Positions 12,766 through 24,358 of a stretch of 64,000 nt of DNA are shown here, piece after piece. Under the pieces are notes generated by a model that saw nothing but the letters and a program-made list of their open reading frames with translations, did not search any database and was not told where the DNA came from. The translations under genes and the position numbers were made by a program. Every line of letters starts with the position of its first letter. Positions within the stretch are counted from its first letter, which is position 1. This stretch comes from Moringa oleifera (taxonomy: Eukaryota > Streptophyta > Magnoliopsida > Brassicales > Moringaceae). The DNA is taken from the NCBI GenBank assembly GCA_021397835.1, contig JAJFZO010000034.1, positions 9,005,501 to 9,069,500 of the forward strand, written 5' to 3'.

Positions 12766-13738
12766 CTTAAGATAATAAAAATAACAAAAGAAAAGCTTTC
12801 AAGCTTAGGCTCATGTACACACTAGCAATGTTATCATGTAATAGTGTTATTTATACGCATCATTAACATTTAAAATTGTTTCAAACCAATATATTTATAA
12901 AAATAAAAAATGATGGAACCAATAAAAACTTTAACCCATAAAAAACCTCATGAACTGTGATCTAATCTTTTTAATGTTTGATCAATTTTATAATCTTGTC
13001 TAATTGAATTTATCATTTAAAAAAATAATTAGTATTATCAACTTAAAGTTTTAAACCCAATTTACCTAGATACTAGGAGAAAACTGCATCTTTCTTATAT
13101 ATATATAAATTTTTTAAAACTTTAAATTAGATTAAATGATTAATACATTGTATTAAAAATAAAAAAAAATAAGATAGTTATAGAGGATTGAAAATTTAAA
13201 CATAATAAGGAATGAGACTAGGGCTCAAGCCTTTACCTCTACATTATTTATTTAAATATTTTAATTAATATTTTTTAATTATTTTAAAATTTTATTTATA
13301 TATTACATACAAATTATTAAATAAATATAAAAAATTATACGGTTAACATACTTTTTAATTCAAATGTTGACTTTGAATTTAGTTCAATTTAATTTCAAAG
13401 ATTTATCAATTTAATTTAAATTAAATATTATTAAAAAATTACAAAAATGAATTTGACATTAATTTTGAATCAACAACTTAAATTTTAAACATTTCTAGAG
13501 TCACAAAGTTTTTTTTTTAATGAATTTTTTATAAAATTTTCATATTGTAAGAAATTTTAAAAGATACTTGTATCACTCCAAAAATTTTTAAATTTTTTGT
13601 GGTAGTAACTTAAATGATTTTTAACATTTGTGATAATTTCCAAATAAAAATTTGTTATTGGTATAAATAGCAACCATTCAATATTTTGAAAATACATAAT
13701 GGAATATCATCATAAACATAAAAAAAAAAATAAATTTA
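12766..13738. other. Very AT-rich stretch with no gene seen
   Basis: Long A and T runs and no open frame of note on either strand. Confidence 0.5.
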
Positions 13739-13930
13739 TGGCGGTTTCGTTAGACCGTCATAATGTTTATAATGATTTTAAAAGACTGTTATACTTCTAT
13801 AATGATCTTTTAAGACTGTCATGTATTTTTTATGATTTCAAATGGACCGTCATAAATGCTTTATTGCTTTATCTTTGATAATGATCTTTAATTTATGAAC
13901 ATCATCATTTCATGACAGTATTAAATGCCT
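13739..13930. repeat. Second cluster of TATGACGGTC-type inverted repeats
   Basis: ACCGTCATAATG, AGACTGTTATA, AGACTGTCATG and GGACCGTCATAAA recur in both orientations, as in the cluster at 4936-5040. The two clusters could be the subterminal ends of one older DNA transposon into which the LTR elements later inserted, or two separate relics. Confidence 0.45.
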
Positions 13931-15640
13931 ACTTTGATTTTATCCCATATTGTAAAATTGGTCTATTCTTGGAAAAAGGAAAACTATTTTTGCATCAAGC
14001 TTTACTCAACGTGAAGTTGATGTGCATGCACCATTTGTCATTCACTTTCTTGAGTGGTACCACATTCAAAAGCCATTTTGGATTTTGTACAGGTCTGATG
14101 AAATAAATGTTTATTAGCTTCCTTACATTTGCTTATATGGCTTCTTGGCTTTCAAAAGCAAAGCTTCTCTTGTTTTATTGGACATGTTGGTGGCTGGGAT
14201 CAATAGTAAGCTTATGGACAACCAAGTTGGGGTTGATGCATGGCATGTCTAGCATAATCCATGTGAAGATATCGAAGTTCTTGGTCAAGAAACTTTACTA
14301 GTATCATTTTACTTCCTTAGACAACTTGGTACCAATCTTGACAGGTTTTCTTAGAAAGACCTGAACCATTTCAAATTCCTTAGTCGGTTTTCCTTGACAC
14401 ACATCTCACTCATCCCTTATGATTACTTTATTAATAGGACATACTTATTTTCTTTGTTGTTTCTGTTATCTAAGTGTTGTCATGAAGCACTGCTTTTAGA
14501 TCTATTTGCTTCCCTTCACCTCCCAACTCACTAATTAGTGGTAGCTTGATGTGACTGCTCAATGCATTCAACTCTAGGCATCTTAAGATCACATTAAAAG
14601 TCAAGGGCACCTTTACCACTATGAACTCAATTATGATTCTGAATTGTTAAAGTATGGCCCTTACAACCAATAAAAGGATAATAAACACTTAAACCACCAT
14701 TGTCTTTCTCCTAAAACCAACTAAGGTCGAGTTAATATAATTATATTCCATCCTTTGTTAGCCTCATCTGGGCAAAGGTTGTCTCACATAATACATTCAT
14801 TTGAGCTTTCATTGTTAACCAAGATGTTTTGTACGTTAAAGTTCACAACAATAAGACTAACCACTAGTGTGTCATCATGATGTGTTTGAACACCTTAAAG
14901 GTCTTGGTCTGAGAACGTGATGACAAGGTCCTTTGCTAACCTTGACGACCCCAAGGCCTTCATAGCATAGGTCTTCTTGCTGGTTCTTTCCCCATACAAA
15001 GAGGTCGGCGCCCCATGATTACCTTAACTAGTCCATCTAATTGCACCACGGACTCAACTTACCTTGCATTTGATTTGGTACAGATTCGACCTGCATTTGC
15101 AAGTGGTTTTCCTTTTTACTCATATGCTAGCTTAAATGATCATTTTGGATAAAAGATTCTATTTCATCCTGTAATTAATGGCACACCTCGGTGTTATGCT
15201 AGTTGTCTTAATGGAATTAATAAAACTTATTGTGGTCTCGCATGATTACCATAGTTGTCATCCTCCTTAAGCCTTCAAATAATTCTTGTTCTATATCGCC
15301 ATCATGATCTTCATACTTAATGCATCAAGCAGTGTGAACCCTAAGCTAGGAAAGGTATTTCCTTGTCCATACTAACCTTAGAGGTCAATTTCTAACATTC
15401 GATCTTTTACCTTGATCTTCATTGTTGAACCTTCTACTAGAGGACACCCTTTGAGACTCTCTTTTCTGCTTGCTACCTTATTCACTCTTATATTTCTCAT
15501 CTATTGCCAAGAATTTTTCCATTTTTATGCAAGTTCTTTGCATAAAGATTCAAATAAGCCTTTCTTGAAGACCTTCCATGATTATTATCGTTACCACTAA
15601 ATGTTGAAGATAAAACCCTATAGGGCTTTTGAATTAAAGT
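13900..15640 (-). pseudogene. Ty3-gypsy gag-protease-RT relic
   Basis: Read on the minus strand from about 15,240 to 13,910, a gypsy polyprotein can be followed in pieces. The gag zinc-knuckle region ends in NTEVCH and LQDEIESFIQNDHL. The protease C-terminal part around 14,600 reads CPLTFNVILRCLELNALSSH. The pre-RT linker is KPVKIGTKLSKEVK and NFDIFTWIMLDMPCINPN. The RT start is VVHKLTIDPSHQHV, SFAFESQEAI, VVPLKKVNDKWCMHINF and FPFPRIDQF (13,912-14,290). The catalytic YxDD block is not present. Stops and frameshifts are many. No LTRs were identified, and the 5' part abuts the CACTA element at about 15.9 kb. Confidence 0.82.
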
Positions 15641-15904
15641 TCAATATATAACTCCCAAAAGGTTCTTTTTTCCTTTACCACAATGTCATCAAGCGATTGA
15701 TATGTTTCTTACTGCGCCCATTGTTAACGAAATGCCCAAAGAAAAGTTAGGACACTCGAAAACTTGTGGCATGGGCTACAACGAGACATACCAATCTCTA
15801 CTACCCTTCTTAGAGTCATCTGGAACACCTTGTATAAGATCGCATTGGTACACCGTAAACCAACATCCATCATGAGAAAGTCAACTTGGACAAGAAATAA
15901 AAAT

Positions 15905-16400
15905 ATGTTGCTAAAAAATTTAGTGGCAGATTAGTGACAGATTTCATTGATAGCAAAAATCGTTGTCGCCAAAAAAAATAGCGATAGATTTCATTGATAG
16001 CAAAAATGGTTGTCACCAAAGGAAATAGTGATCGATTTTGATGTCCGTTGCTAATTTAGTGATTGATTTTTTAGAGATCAATTAAAATCGATGATTAACG
16101 CATTGTGTAATAGTGATAATTTTTAGCTTATTTGGTGACCAACTATAATTAGTCGCTAAAAAATAGCGATTGACTTTGTGATTGAGTCTGATCACTTGCT
16201 AGTAATCTAGCTACTAAACAAACTTAATCGTTAAAAAAAGTTAGCAATAGATTTTGATCGATCATAAAATTTTTATTTAATGACTGATTTTATGTTCATT
16301 GTCAAGATTTTTAATTAACCACTAATTTGTGTCGATTGTCAAATATATTTAGGGATAAATTATGATCTGTCGCTAAGATTTTAGTCAGCGACAAATCAAA
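15905..16400. repeat. Subterminal repeat array of CACTA copy 1
   Basis: Short motifs such as GTTGTCGCCA, TAGCGATWGAT, GTCGCTAAA and GATTGATTTT recur in both orientations over about 500 bp. In CACTA elements such arrays are binding sites for the TNPA protein. Confidence 0.6.
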
Positions 16401-16555
16401 TCGATCACTAACTAAAATATCAATTTAAAATTATATAAAATTTCTTAAGAAATTATTAAATAAAATAAAAATTAAATGCAACTTGTTTTTTGTTACTCAT
16501 AAAATAAAAATTACATAAAAAAATAAAATATTCTATTCAGTTAAAAAAATGATAT

Positions 16556-18060
16556 TTATGAATCAGACAGTGTTGGAGGCGTGCTTTTTAAAAGAAAAGT
16601 CTTTATCGTGTAGATGCACTTATTGATATCAAGCTCTCTTTGTAAGCATTCTTGCATATCACTCTCGTAGAGTAAAGGATCATACTCTTTCGCCTTACGC
16701 TCTTTATCCAATCGTTCCTCCATAGCCTCACACTTTAACTCCATGCACTCTTCCTTAGCTTTCATCTGACAGTGCATATCTTGCATGACTACGTCATCAA
16801 TAGAGCGTCCACTACTAGAGTTGTCACTTAAATACCATGATCGAGGTTAACTACCAATCTCGTACACCCGACACTTATTCTTTCCACCTACAGCCTCATA
16901 GTAGAGCTTAGCATAGTTCACCTCAAGCATGTCGGAAGATCCTTCTTTTGGCTGAGAAGCTGAAGCAACTAACTCTTTGAAGTGTTCCTATAATAAAGTA
17001 GTTTGTTAACTTATTAGTTAGCTAAACCAAATAGTGAAGTAAAAAAGATAACATAATTTTAGTAACTTATTAATGTTAAAGATAATTAACATACATTAAT
17101 TTATCTAGCACTTTCATTTTTGAACTTATAGGGATCGCGCTTCTTAGTATGGGTCTACTTAAAAAGCTCTATTGTAATAGGCTCACAACCCAACTCATTC
17201 ATTTGAAAAAAAAAATATTTAATAAATAATCATATTATTTTTGTTTATATTTATGTAAGTAATTTAAATATCATGCGTACTAAGCATCGACAATGGTTTT
17301 GTAATGAACATGAACTAGCAAAATGTCGAGAAAAACTTGTCCAAGTTCGCCCATTTCACTAAGTCGATTGCAAGACATAATCTACTTTAGCCAGTTTCAT
17401 TTTATCTGTCACTACTCCCACACAGTATCTGGGACAAATTGAGGTTTATTTATTGTTTTGTGACTACATGCAAATATCAAGTCAGCATACCAGTCCGCAG
17501 CACGAGCCTCCCATGTAAAATGTTTTTTCTAAAAAATAAAAAAAATTAATATGTTAATTGAAATGTAAAATATTTTGTTATGGTAAATAATTATAAGTAC
17601 CTTGAATTCGTCAAAATAAAAATCTTTGATTTCTTGAGAAACTGCCTTCTATTTGTACCTAGATGGATCAATTTTCTCTTAAAAAATTTTATAAATCTTC
17701 ACTGAATATTTATGTAAAGGCTCGATCTTATCAAATTAGATAATAAAATAAGAAGTAATAAGTAACAATGATAAAATTTATAAAAATAATGATACAAAAT
17801 ACTAAAAAACATTAATTATGGATAGTTATGTGTCATTCTCTACAAAAATATGTTGTTTACCTGTATTCTGCAAACTCGTTAAGGTGGACATCCTACTAGC
17901 AGCAATCCCAAAAGAAATTAAAGCAAAGCTGGCAAAACCATTTATGGGTTTAAACGCTCAATGTGGAGATGGTATAGCTACATCCATCTCTTTATCTTAA
18001 ATATACAGATCTCTCCTTTCGGATTTACCTTGTCTCCCTCGACCTTTCATCTAAGCATGC
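16556..18060 (-). pseudogene. TNPA-like (Transposase_24/Ptta family) relic of CACTA copy 1
   Basis: Pieces of the plant Transposase_24 domain appear on the minus strand: AADWYADLIFACSHKT near 17,480, YEAVGGKNKCRVYEIGS near 16,880, then a C-terminal coiled coil rich in Glu, Lys and Arg (16,556-16,786, MQDMHCQMKAKEECMELK and onward). The TNPA partner binds subterminal repeats in this superfamily. Stops separate the pieces and introns are implied by AT-rich gaps. An upstream exon near 17,860-18,060 is likely but has no diagnostic motif. Confidence 0.65.
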
Positions 18061-18249
18061 CTATAAAAGTTAGTTTGATAACTATAGTTCTATAAAAAAT
18101 TTGGTAGAATCTCCCTAAAAATTGAATTAAAACCCATTGACATACACGATAAAAATATAATATAATGAATAGCGAAATTAAACAATATCCATTTCACAAA
18201 ATTAAATTATTTAATATATAATATTCAACAATTCAAACAACAATTTCTT

Positions 18250-21200
18250 TTTTATAAATATAACTAATCATCATCTTTACAGTCTTCTTTTTCTTCTTGC
18301 TCTTCCACTTCATCATTCTTCTCAGTAAGAACACTTTCAAAATATGATTGATCTAACATGTCTTCTTCCTCATCATCAATATTTATTAATATCCCAATTA
18401 GATCATTTAAGGATATAAGATGATCATTCGCATCATTTTCAATTTGATGGATATCTCTTTCATCATCTTTAAAAAGAGCATTCTCGGTTGATCCAGCAGT
18501 GAAATTAGAGTCTAGAAGTTCGATGATAAATCTAGCCTTTATTTTGCAAACAGCTCACCAATCACACTTATCGCACCTTAAACTTGGATAAGGAACATAA
18601 TAAACTTGAGCAGCTTATGAAGCCAAATCAAATGGCTCATACTTACTTCAATCTTCTTGTGTGATTGACATCTACCATATTATATGATTTATGTACTTTC
18701 GTACCTATATTTAGTGTAGGATCAAACCATTTACATATGAACAAAACGATTCTCTTGATTGGTAATACTGGGTATTCTAATTATAACACTTTCACCAATA
18801 TACCGAAATAGTCACTTTCATATGCATTATAATTGGATCTTTTAATACAAACACCATTGTTCATTATTGATCTATTTGAATCATGTCTTTCAATGTGAAA
18901 TTTACACCAATTAACATAGTATGCTTGGTAGGACTTCATAAATTGTAACGGACCTTTTGCAATATCCTTAATAAAGTTGTTATCAACAAAGTTTAGTGGG
19001 TCATATGCCTATAAATATTAAAAATTGATCATTTGATTATATATATTTACCAATAAATGATTAATAATTTAAAAGTATAGATTATAAGTATGCACATACA
19101 GATTGAACCAATTTGAAAATTGAAGCTCTAGATGAGTGTCAAACTCATAATTAATTATGTGTAGATGTTATTCACGCGATTGAGAAACATAAATCCTATA
19201 AAACATTAGTTTAAAATAGACGATCATTGGCAAGGAAGATTTTTATATGCGAATGACTAAGTGAATTTCTGTGACTAAAGGATGAGATATGTACTCTATG
19301 AACTGTTCAACATTAAGATAGTTTAAGAAAACATATGTATAACTGGCTTGATATTCTTCCTCTGTCAAATATCGAAATTTTTCTTTTCCAAATGCCCAAC
19401 TAAGATGTCTAAAGATCAATAGATTTTCTCCATGCTCTTCTAAATCATAATTACCAGCATTGTTCCATGGCACTCTTCGATGTCATGTGTTAACATGTGG
19501 CTCAAAATAATGTGAACAAAATGATGATACTTCTTCAACAAAATATTGCATATTGATCATTCTACCTTTGCTTTATTTTTAACATTATTTTTCAACCTTC
19601 GTAAATACCTAAAATGATAATTGAGGATGATCAAATAATTAAGTGATTTAAATAAATGATCAAGTAATGAAGTGATTGAAATGATAAACTATTTAATTAC
19701 ATCAAAGTATGGTTAATACCTTTCAAATGGAAACATCCATCGATACTGCATTGGACCATCTATCTTTACTTCATAAGCTAAGTGTACCAAAAGATGTTCC
19801 ATTGAGGCAAAAAAGCTTGGGGTAAATATACGCTTGAGTTTACAAAGAATTATTGGGATCTCATCCTTAAATTGTCTCATATCTTCAACACGAATAGTAA
19901 ATGTAAGTTCTTTGAAAAAAACACTCAACTCTGCTAGCCATACATTAGTTGGTAATAGTTCATGAAATGCAATGAGTAGTAATCGCTGCATAAAAATATG
20001 ACAATCATGACTTGTCATCCTAAACAACTTATGTTTCCTTATATCCACACACCTTACCATGTTTGATACATATCCATCAAGAAATCTTAGAATCTTCACC
20101 CACTTACGTAATGTTTCTTTACTTGCTTTGTCAAGGATATAATAAGCTTTAGGGTATTACCCAATTATCACATTCCTCGATAACTTAAGGCATCTGCAAA
20201 ATGTCTTCAAGTCTCTCCTTGACTTTGTATTATCCTTTGTTTTTCCTTCTACATTCATGATTGTGTTAAATATATTTTTGAAAATATTTTTCTTTATATG
20301 CATGACATCGAGATTGTGTCGTATTAAGTTGGTACTCTAATAAAGTAGATCCTAACATATGCTTTATTTCTTCTAATCGCGTGTCTTGTAAATAAGACCA
20401 TTTATCTGATCATCATGTCAAACTTCTGTAGCCTTTCTAAGTCTTAATTTATCTATTTCATACAGTAATCATACTAGATTTAATACAAGGAGCTATTCTT
20501 CTCACAATTTTATTCTTAATGAATGTAGCTTTATTCCTTTGAAATTGATGATCTTCTGATAAGAACTTATGATAGTTATCAAACCAAGACTACTTACGTC
20601 TGTTAGGAAAGGTAAATGCATTTGAATCTTCTTTATAATAAGGATAATCCAGTCTTTCTAATGTACCCCAGCCAAACAACGTCGAGTAGGCAGAAAAATC
20701 ACTAATGGTCCATATTAAAGCCACTTTCATGAGAAATTTTGATTAGAAGAAATATCGTAAGTGGGCACCCCAACATCCCACAACATTTGTAACTCTGCTA
20801 TTAAAGGGTACAGATAGACATCTAATCTATCTTTCAGATTCATTAGTCCAAAAATGATCATAGTTAGAAACATGTACTCATCTTTCATGTACATCCATGG
20901 GAGTAAGTTGTATGTTATGACTATTACTGATCATGAAAAATATTATTGTCTTAATTAATAGAATTGTTGAAATCCATCAGTGCTCAAACTTATTATGACA
21001 TTCTTACGTTCAACAATAAAAAATGGATGATATTGATTAAAATGCATCAAAGCAAGAGATTTACAATAATGATGCATGATACCATCTTTAATCTCGTGTT
21101 TTACATGCCATCCCATGCTCTTCGCCATGGCTTCTGATGCATGTAGTCTTTGTAAGCATGGACTGAGAGGAAAATAATACATCTTTTTATATGGAACAAG

Positions 21201-23320
21201 AGTTTTGTGTTTGTCAGATCCTTACCTTTGTCTCTTATACTACGGATGATCATAAAACTTACAACAACTTAGGTCACTGTCCCTATCCCAGTATATCATG
21301 CATCCATCGTTATAAGAGTGGATCTTTTCAATTGATAAAGCCATACCTTGTAAGCATTCCATTATACTGTAAAAATTTTCAATCATTAGATTATGGACTG
21401 GCACCACCTCTTTCATTAATTGACAAATATCATGTGGTAGCACCTTCTAGAAATATAATATTCTAACTTTATGTTCAACATTCTAGCAATCGTAAACAAT
21501 TTTGAATGATCTTGACACCCATCCCATAACTATTGATTACAAGCAGTTAACATATGATAAAAACATTAGGCATCCAAATTGAAGGATTTTTCCATGTGTT
21601 TTGGATTAAATTTTGGATCAGTCGCATCCACTATCATTATTTGATACGTATTGGCATATTCATGTATTTCGGTAGATCCTTCTTCGACATATTATTCAGT
21701 TGCCCCATATTTAGAACATTCGTTGTTTTTCCCATGACAATTACAAACATGATATTCTCATATAAAATCATATTTAGCTAAATAATATCTCACCATATCA
21801 ATAGTCCCACACAGATGATTTTGACACTTTTTTTGATTACATGGACAGCTTATTTTATTTTAAATCATTAGATTATCAATTGGCATCATCTCTTTTATTA
21901 ATTAACAAATATCATGGTAGCACCTTTTAGAAATATGATGTTCTAACTTTATGTTCAACATTCTGGAAATAGCAAACAATTTTGAATGATCTTGACACCC
22001 ATCCCATAATAGTTGATTAGTGGCAGTTAACATATGATAAAAACGTTGGGCATCCAGATTGAAGGATTTTTCCATGTGTTTTGGATTAAACTTTGGATCA
22101 GCTGCATCCATTATCATTGTTTGATATGTATTGGCATATTCATGCATTGCGATAGATCCTTCTCCGATATATTGTTCAATTGCCCCATATATAGAACACT
22201 CATTATTTTTCCATTACACTTCCAAACATGATATTCTCATATAAAATCATATTTAGTTAAATAATACCTCACCACATCAATAGTCTCTCACAAAAGATTT
22301 TGACACTTTTTTCAATTACATGGACACTTACTTTATTTTAAATCATTATATTTTCGACTGGCATCATCTTTTTCATTAATTGACAAATATCATGGTAGTA
22401 CCTTTCAGAAATATGATCTTTTAACTTTATGTTCAACATTCTAGCAATAGCAAACAATTTTGAATGATCTTGACACCCATCCCATAATTGTTGATTAAGA
22501 GCAATTAACATATGATAAAAACATTGGGCATTCAGATTGAAGGATTCTTCCATGTGTTTTGTATTAAATTTTGGATCAACCGCATCCACTATCATTGTTT
22601 GATATGTATTAGCATATTCATGCATTGCGGTAGATCCTTCTTCAACATATTGTTCAGTTGCCCCATATCTAGAACCCTCAATATTTTTCCCACGACAATT
22701 TCATACATGATATTCTCATATAAAATCATATTTAGCTAAATAATACCTAGTCACATCAATAGTCTCACATAGACGATTTTGACACGTTTTTCGATTACAT
22801 GGACACCTCATTTTATTTTAAATCATTAGATTTTCGACTGGCATCATCTTTTTCATTAATTGACCAATATCATGGAAGTACGTTTTAGAAATATGATATT
22901 CTAACTTTATGTTCAACATTCTAGCAATAGCGAACAATTTTGAATGATCTTGACACCCATCCCACAACAGTTGATTAACAGCAGTTAACATATGATAAAA
23001 ACGTTGGGCATCCAGATTGAAGGATTCTTCCATGTGTTTTGGATTAAATTTTAGATTAGCCACATCCACTTTCATTGTTTGATATATATTGGCATATTCA
23101 TGCATTACGGTAGATCCTTCTCTAACATATTGTTCAGTTGCCGCATATTTAGAACACTTATTGTTTTTCACATGACAATTCCAAACATGATATTCTCATA
23201 TAAAATCATATTTAGCTAAATAATACCTCACCACATCAATAGTCTCACAGAGACGATTTTGACGGTTTTTCCGATTACATAGACACCTTATTTTATTTTC
23301 ATCCATGAATTCCTATTGGC
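18250..23320 (-). pseudogene. TNPD transposase relic (Transposase_21, DUF4218, DUF4216) of CACTA copy 1
   Basis: The minus strand gives the domain order of a plant En/Spm TNPD. The N-terminal exon (MDENKIRCLCNRK near 23,300; DVVRYYLAKYDFI) is present in four copies. Next is the Transposase_21 region, with YFPLSPCLQRLHASEAMAKS and MGWHVKHEIKDGIMHH at 20,955-21,182. DUF4218 follows: DGYVSNMVRCVDIRKHKL and MTSHDCHIFMQRLLLIAFHE at 19,713-20,099, continuing at 19,243-19,473. A DUF4216-like segment lies near 18,700-19,000, and an acidic C-terminal tail (runs of Glu and Asp) at 18,263-18,560. In-frame stops and frame changes break every domain, so the protein cannot be made. Confidence 0.8.
21380..23299 (-). 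repeat. Four tandem copies of a 480-bp unit covering the TNPD N-terminal exon
   Basis: The unit boundaries are 21,380-21,861, 21,862-22,339, 22,340-22,819 and 22,820-23,299 (482, 478, 480 and 480 bp). Each unit encodes, on the minus strand, MHEYANxYQTM, FNPKHMEESFNLDAQRFYHM and LLWDGCQDHSKLFAIARMLN, plus the upstream Cys-rich start. Only the lowest-coordinate copy runs on into the rest of TNPD (NFYSIMECLQGM). The others end in a stop followed by the next unit. The copies differ by scattered substitutions. Confidence 0.9.
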
Positions 23321-23589
23321 TCCAAGTAAATTGAATAAACTATTTTATTCCTTCTAAAAATTCTTGATTTAATAATCCATTGAAAGCCTGAAGTACATCC
23401 ATTAACGATCTAATTTACTCATATTTTTGTTTCTTAATTAGTTCCAAACTAATTCCTAAGAACTTGCCTCTTGAAAATTTTAATAACTTGACAACTTATC
23501 ATCAAGTAAACATCCAAAGACATAAATAGTTTTATAGTCATAAGTTAAAATACCAAATAAAATCATCAGTATAAAAATTTCAAGGATAC

Positions 23590-24085
23590 ATAAAAAGAAC
23601 TCAGTGGTGGGGTTGAGGGAGGCCAACAATGGCTTCACGGCTATCACTGGGGCTAGGTGAGCCCAACAATAGCCCTGCAACTATCGTAAGCACTCACAAA
23701 GCCAACTTTGGGCATGGATGAGCCCAACAACGGCGTTGTGACCATCGCAGGAGCTGGCAAAAGCTAGCACTGTGCTAGAGAGTGCCTAGTGATGGCCATG
23801 TGGCTATCATTGGGGCTAGGTGAGCCTAACGGCAACCATGCGACCATCATAAGCTTTGGCAAATGCAAGTGTTGGGCATGCCAGTGCTAGTCTTAGGGTG
23901 GCCAACGACAACCCAGTGACTATCCTAGGCGCTGGCTTCTACTAGCATTGGGCTTGGAGGCCAAGCAACTACACCATGGTTGTCACTAGACTTGGGGTGC
24001 CCAACAGTAGTCACTACCTTTGGGGAGTGGCTAGTGACTACCTTGTTGCAGTCACTGCTCCATGTCCTAACTAGCGATCGCGATG
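23590..24085. repeat. GC-richer degenerate tandem repeat
   Basis: A roughly 100-bp motif recurs about five times: GGCTAGGTGAGCCCAAC, then a GCGACCATC-like block, then GCTGGCAAA and TAGCACTGGGC. Base composition is clearly less AT-rich than the surroundings. It lies in the promoter-side subterminal region of CACTA copy 1. Confidence 0.6.
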
Positions 24086-24296
24086 CCCAATTAACTAATG
24101 ATTTTTCTAGTACTTTGGTAGAGATCGAAATTTTGGTTGGTAACGGGTTGCTAATATGCTTTAAATAATAATATAAATTAAATAAATTTAAATTTAGTAC
24201 TCATCGATCGATAAGATGAAACCATTTTTCTCTAGTAATTTTGTCGGTAGTCTTTCATTATTTAGAGATGGATTTCGTCTGTCAGTAAATTTTACC

Positions 24297-24300
<4 letters not shown>

Positions 24301-24352
<52 letters not shown>
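24301..24352. repeat. TA dinucleotide microsatellite
   Basis: About 26 uninterrupted TA units lie immediately inside the right CACTA terminus of copy 1. Confidence 0.95.
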
Positions 24353-24355
<3 letters not shown>

Positions 24356-24358
24356 GTG

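Larger units (their letters stand above)
15886..24358 (-). mobile_element. Decayed CACTA (En/Spm) transposon, copy 1
   Basis: The minus strand carries TNPD and TNPA-type relics in the usual order. The right end (24,354-24,358) reads CACTA on the minus strand, just outside a TA microsatellite. The left end is degenerate: TTGGACAAGAAAT at 15,886-15,898 stands where CACTACAAGAAAT is expected, so this boundary is approximate. Subterminal repeats with GTCGCTAAAAA, TAGCGAT and TTAGTGGCAGA fill 15,905-16,400. No 3-bp target duplication could be confirmed. Confidence 0.7.
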
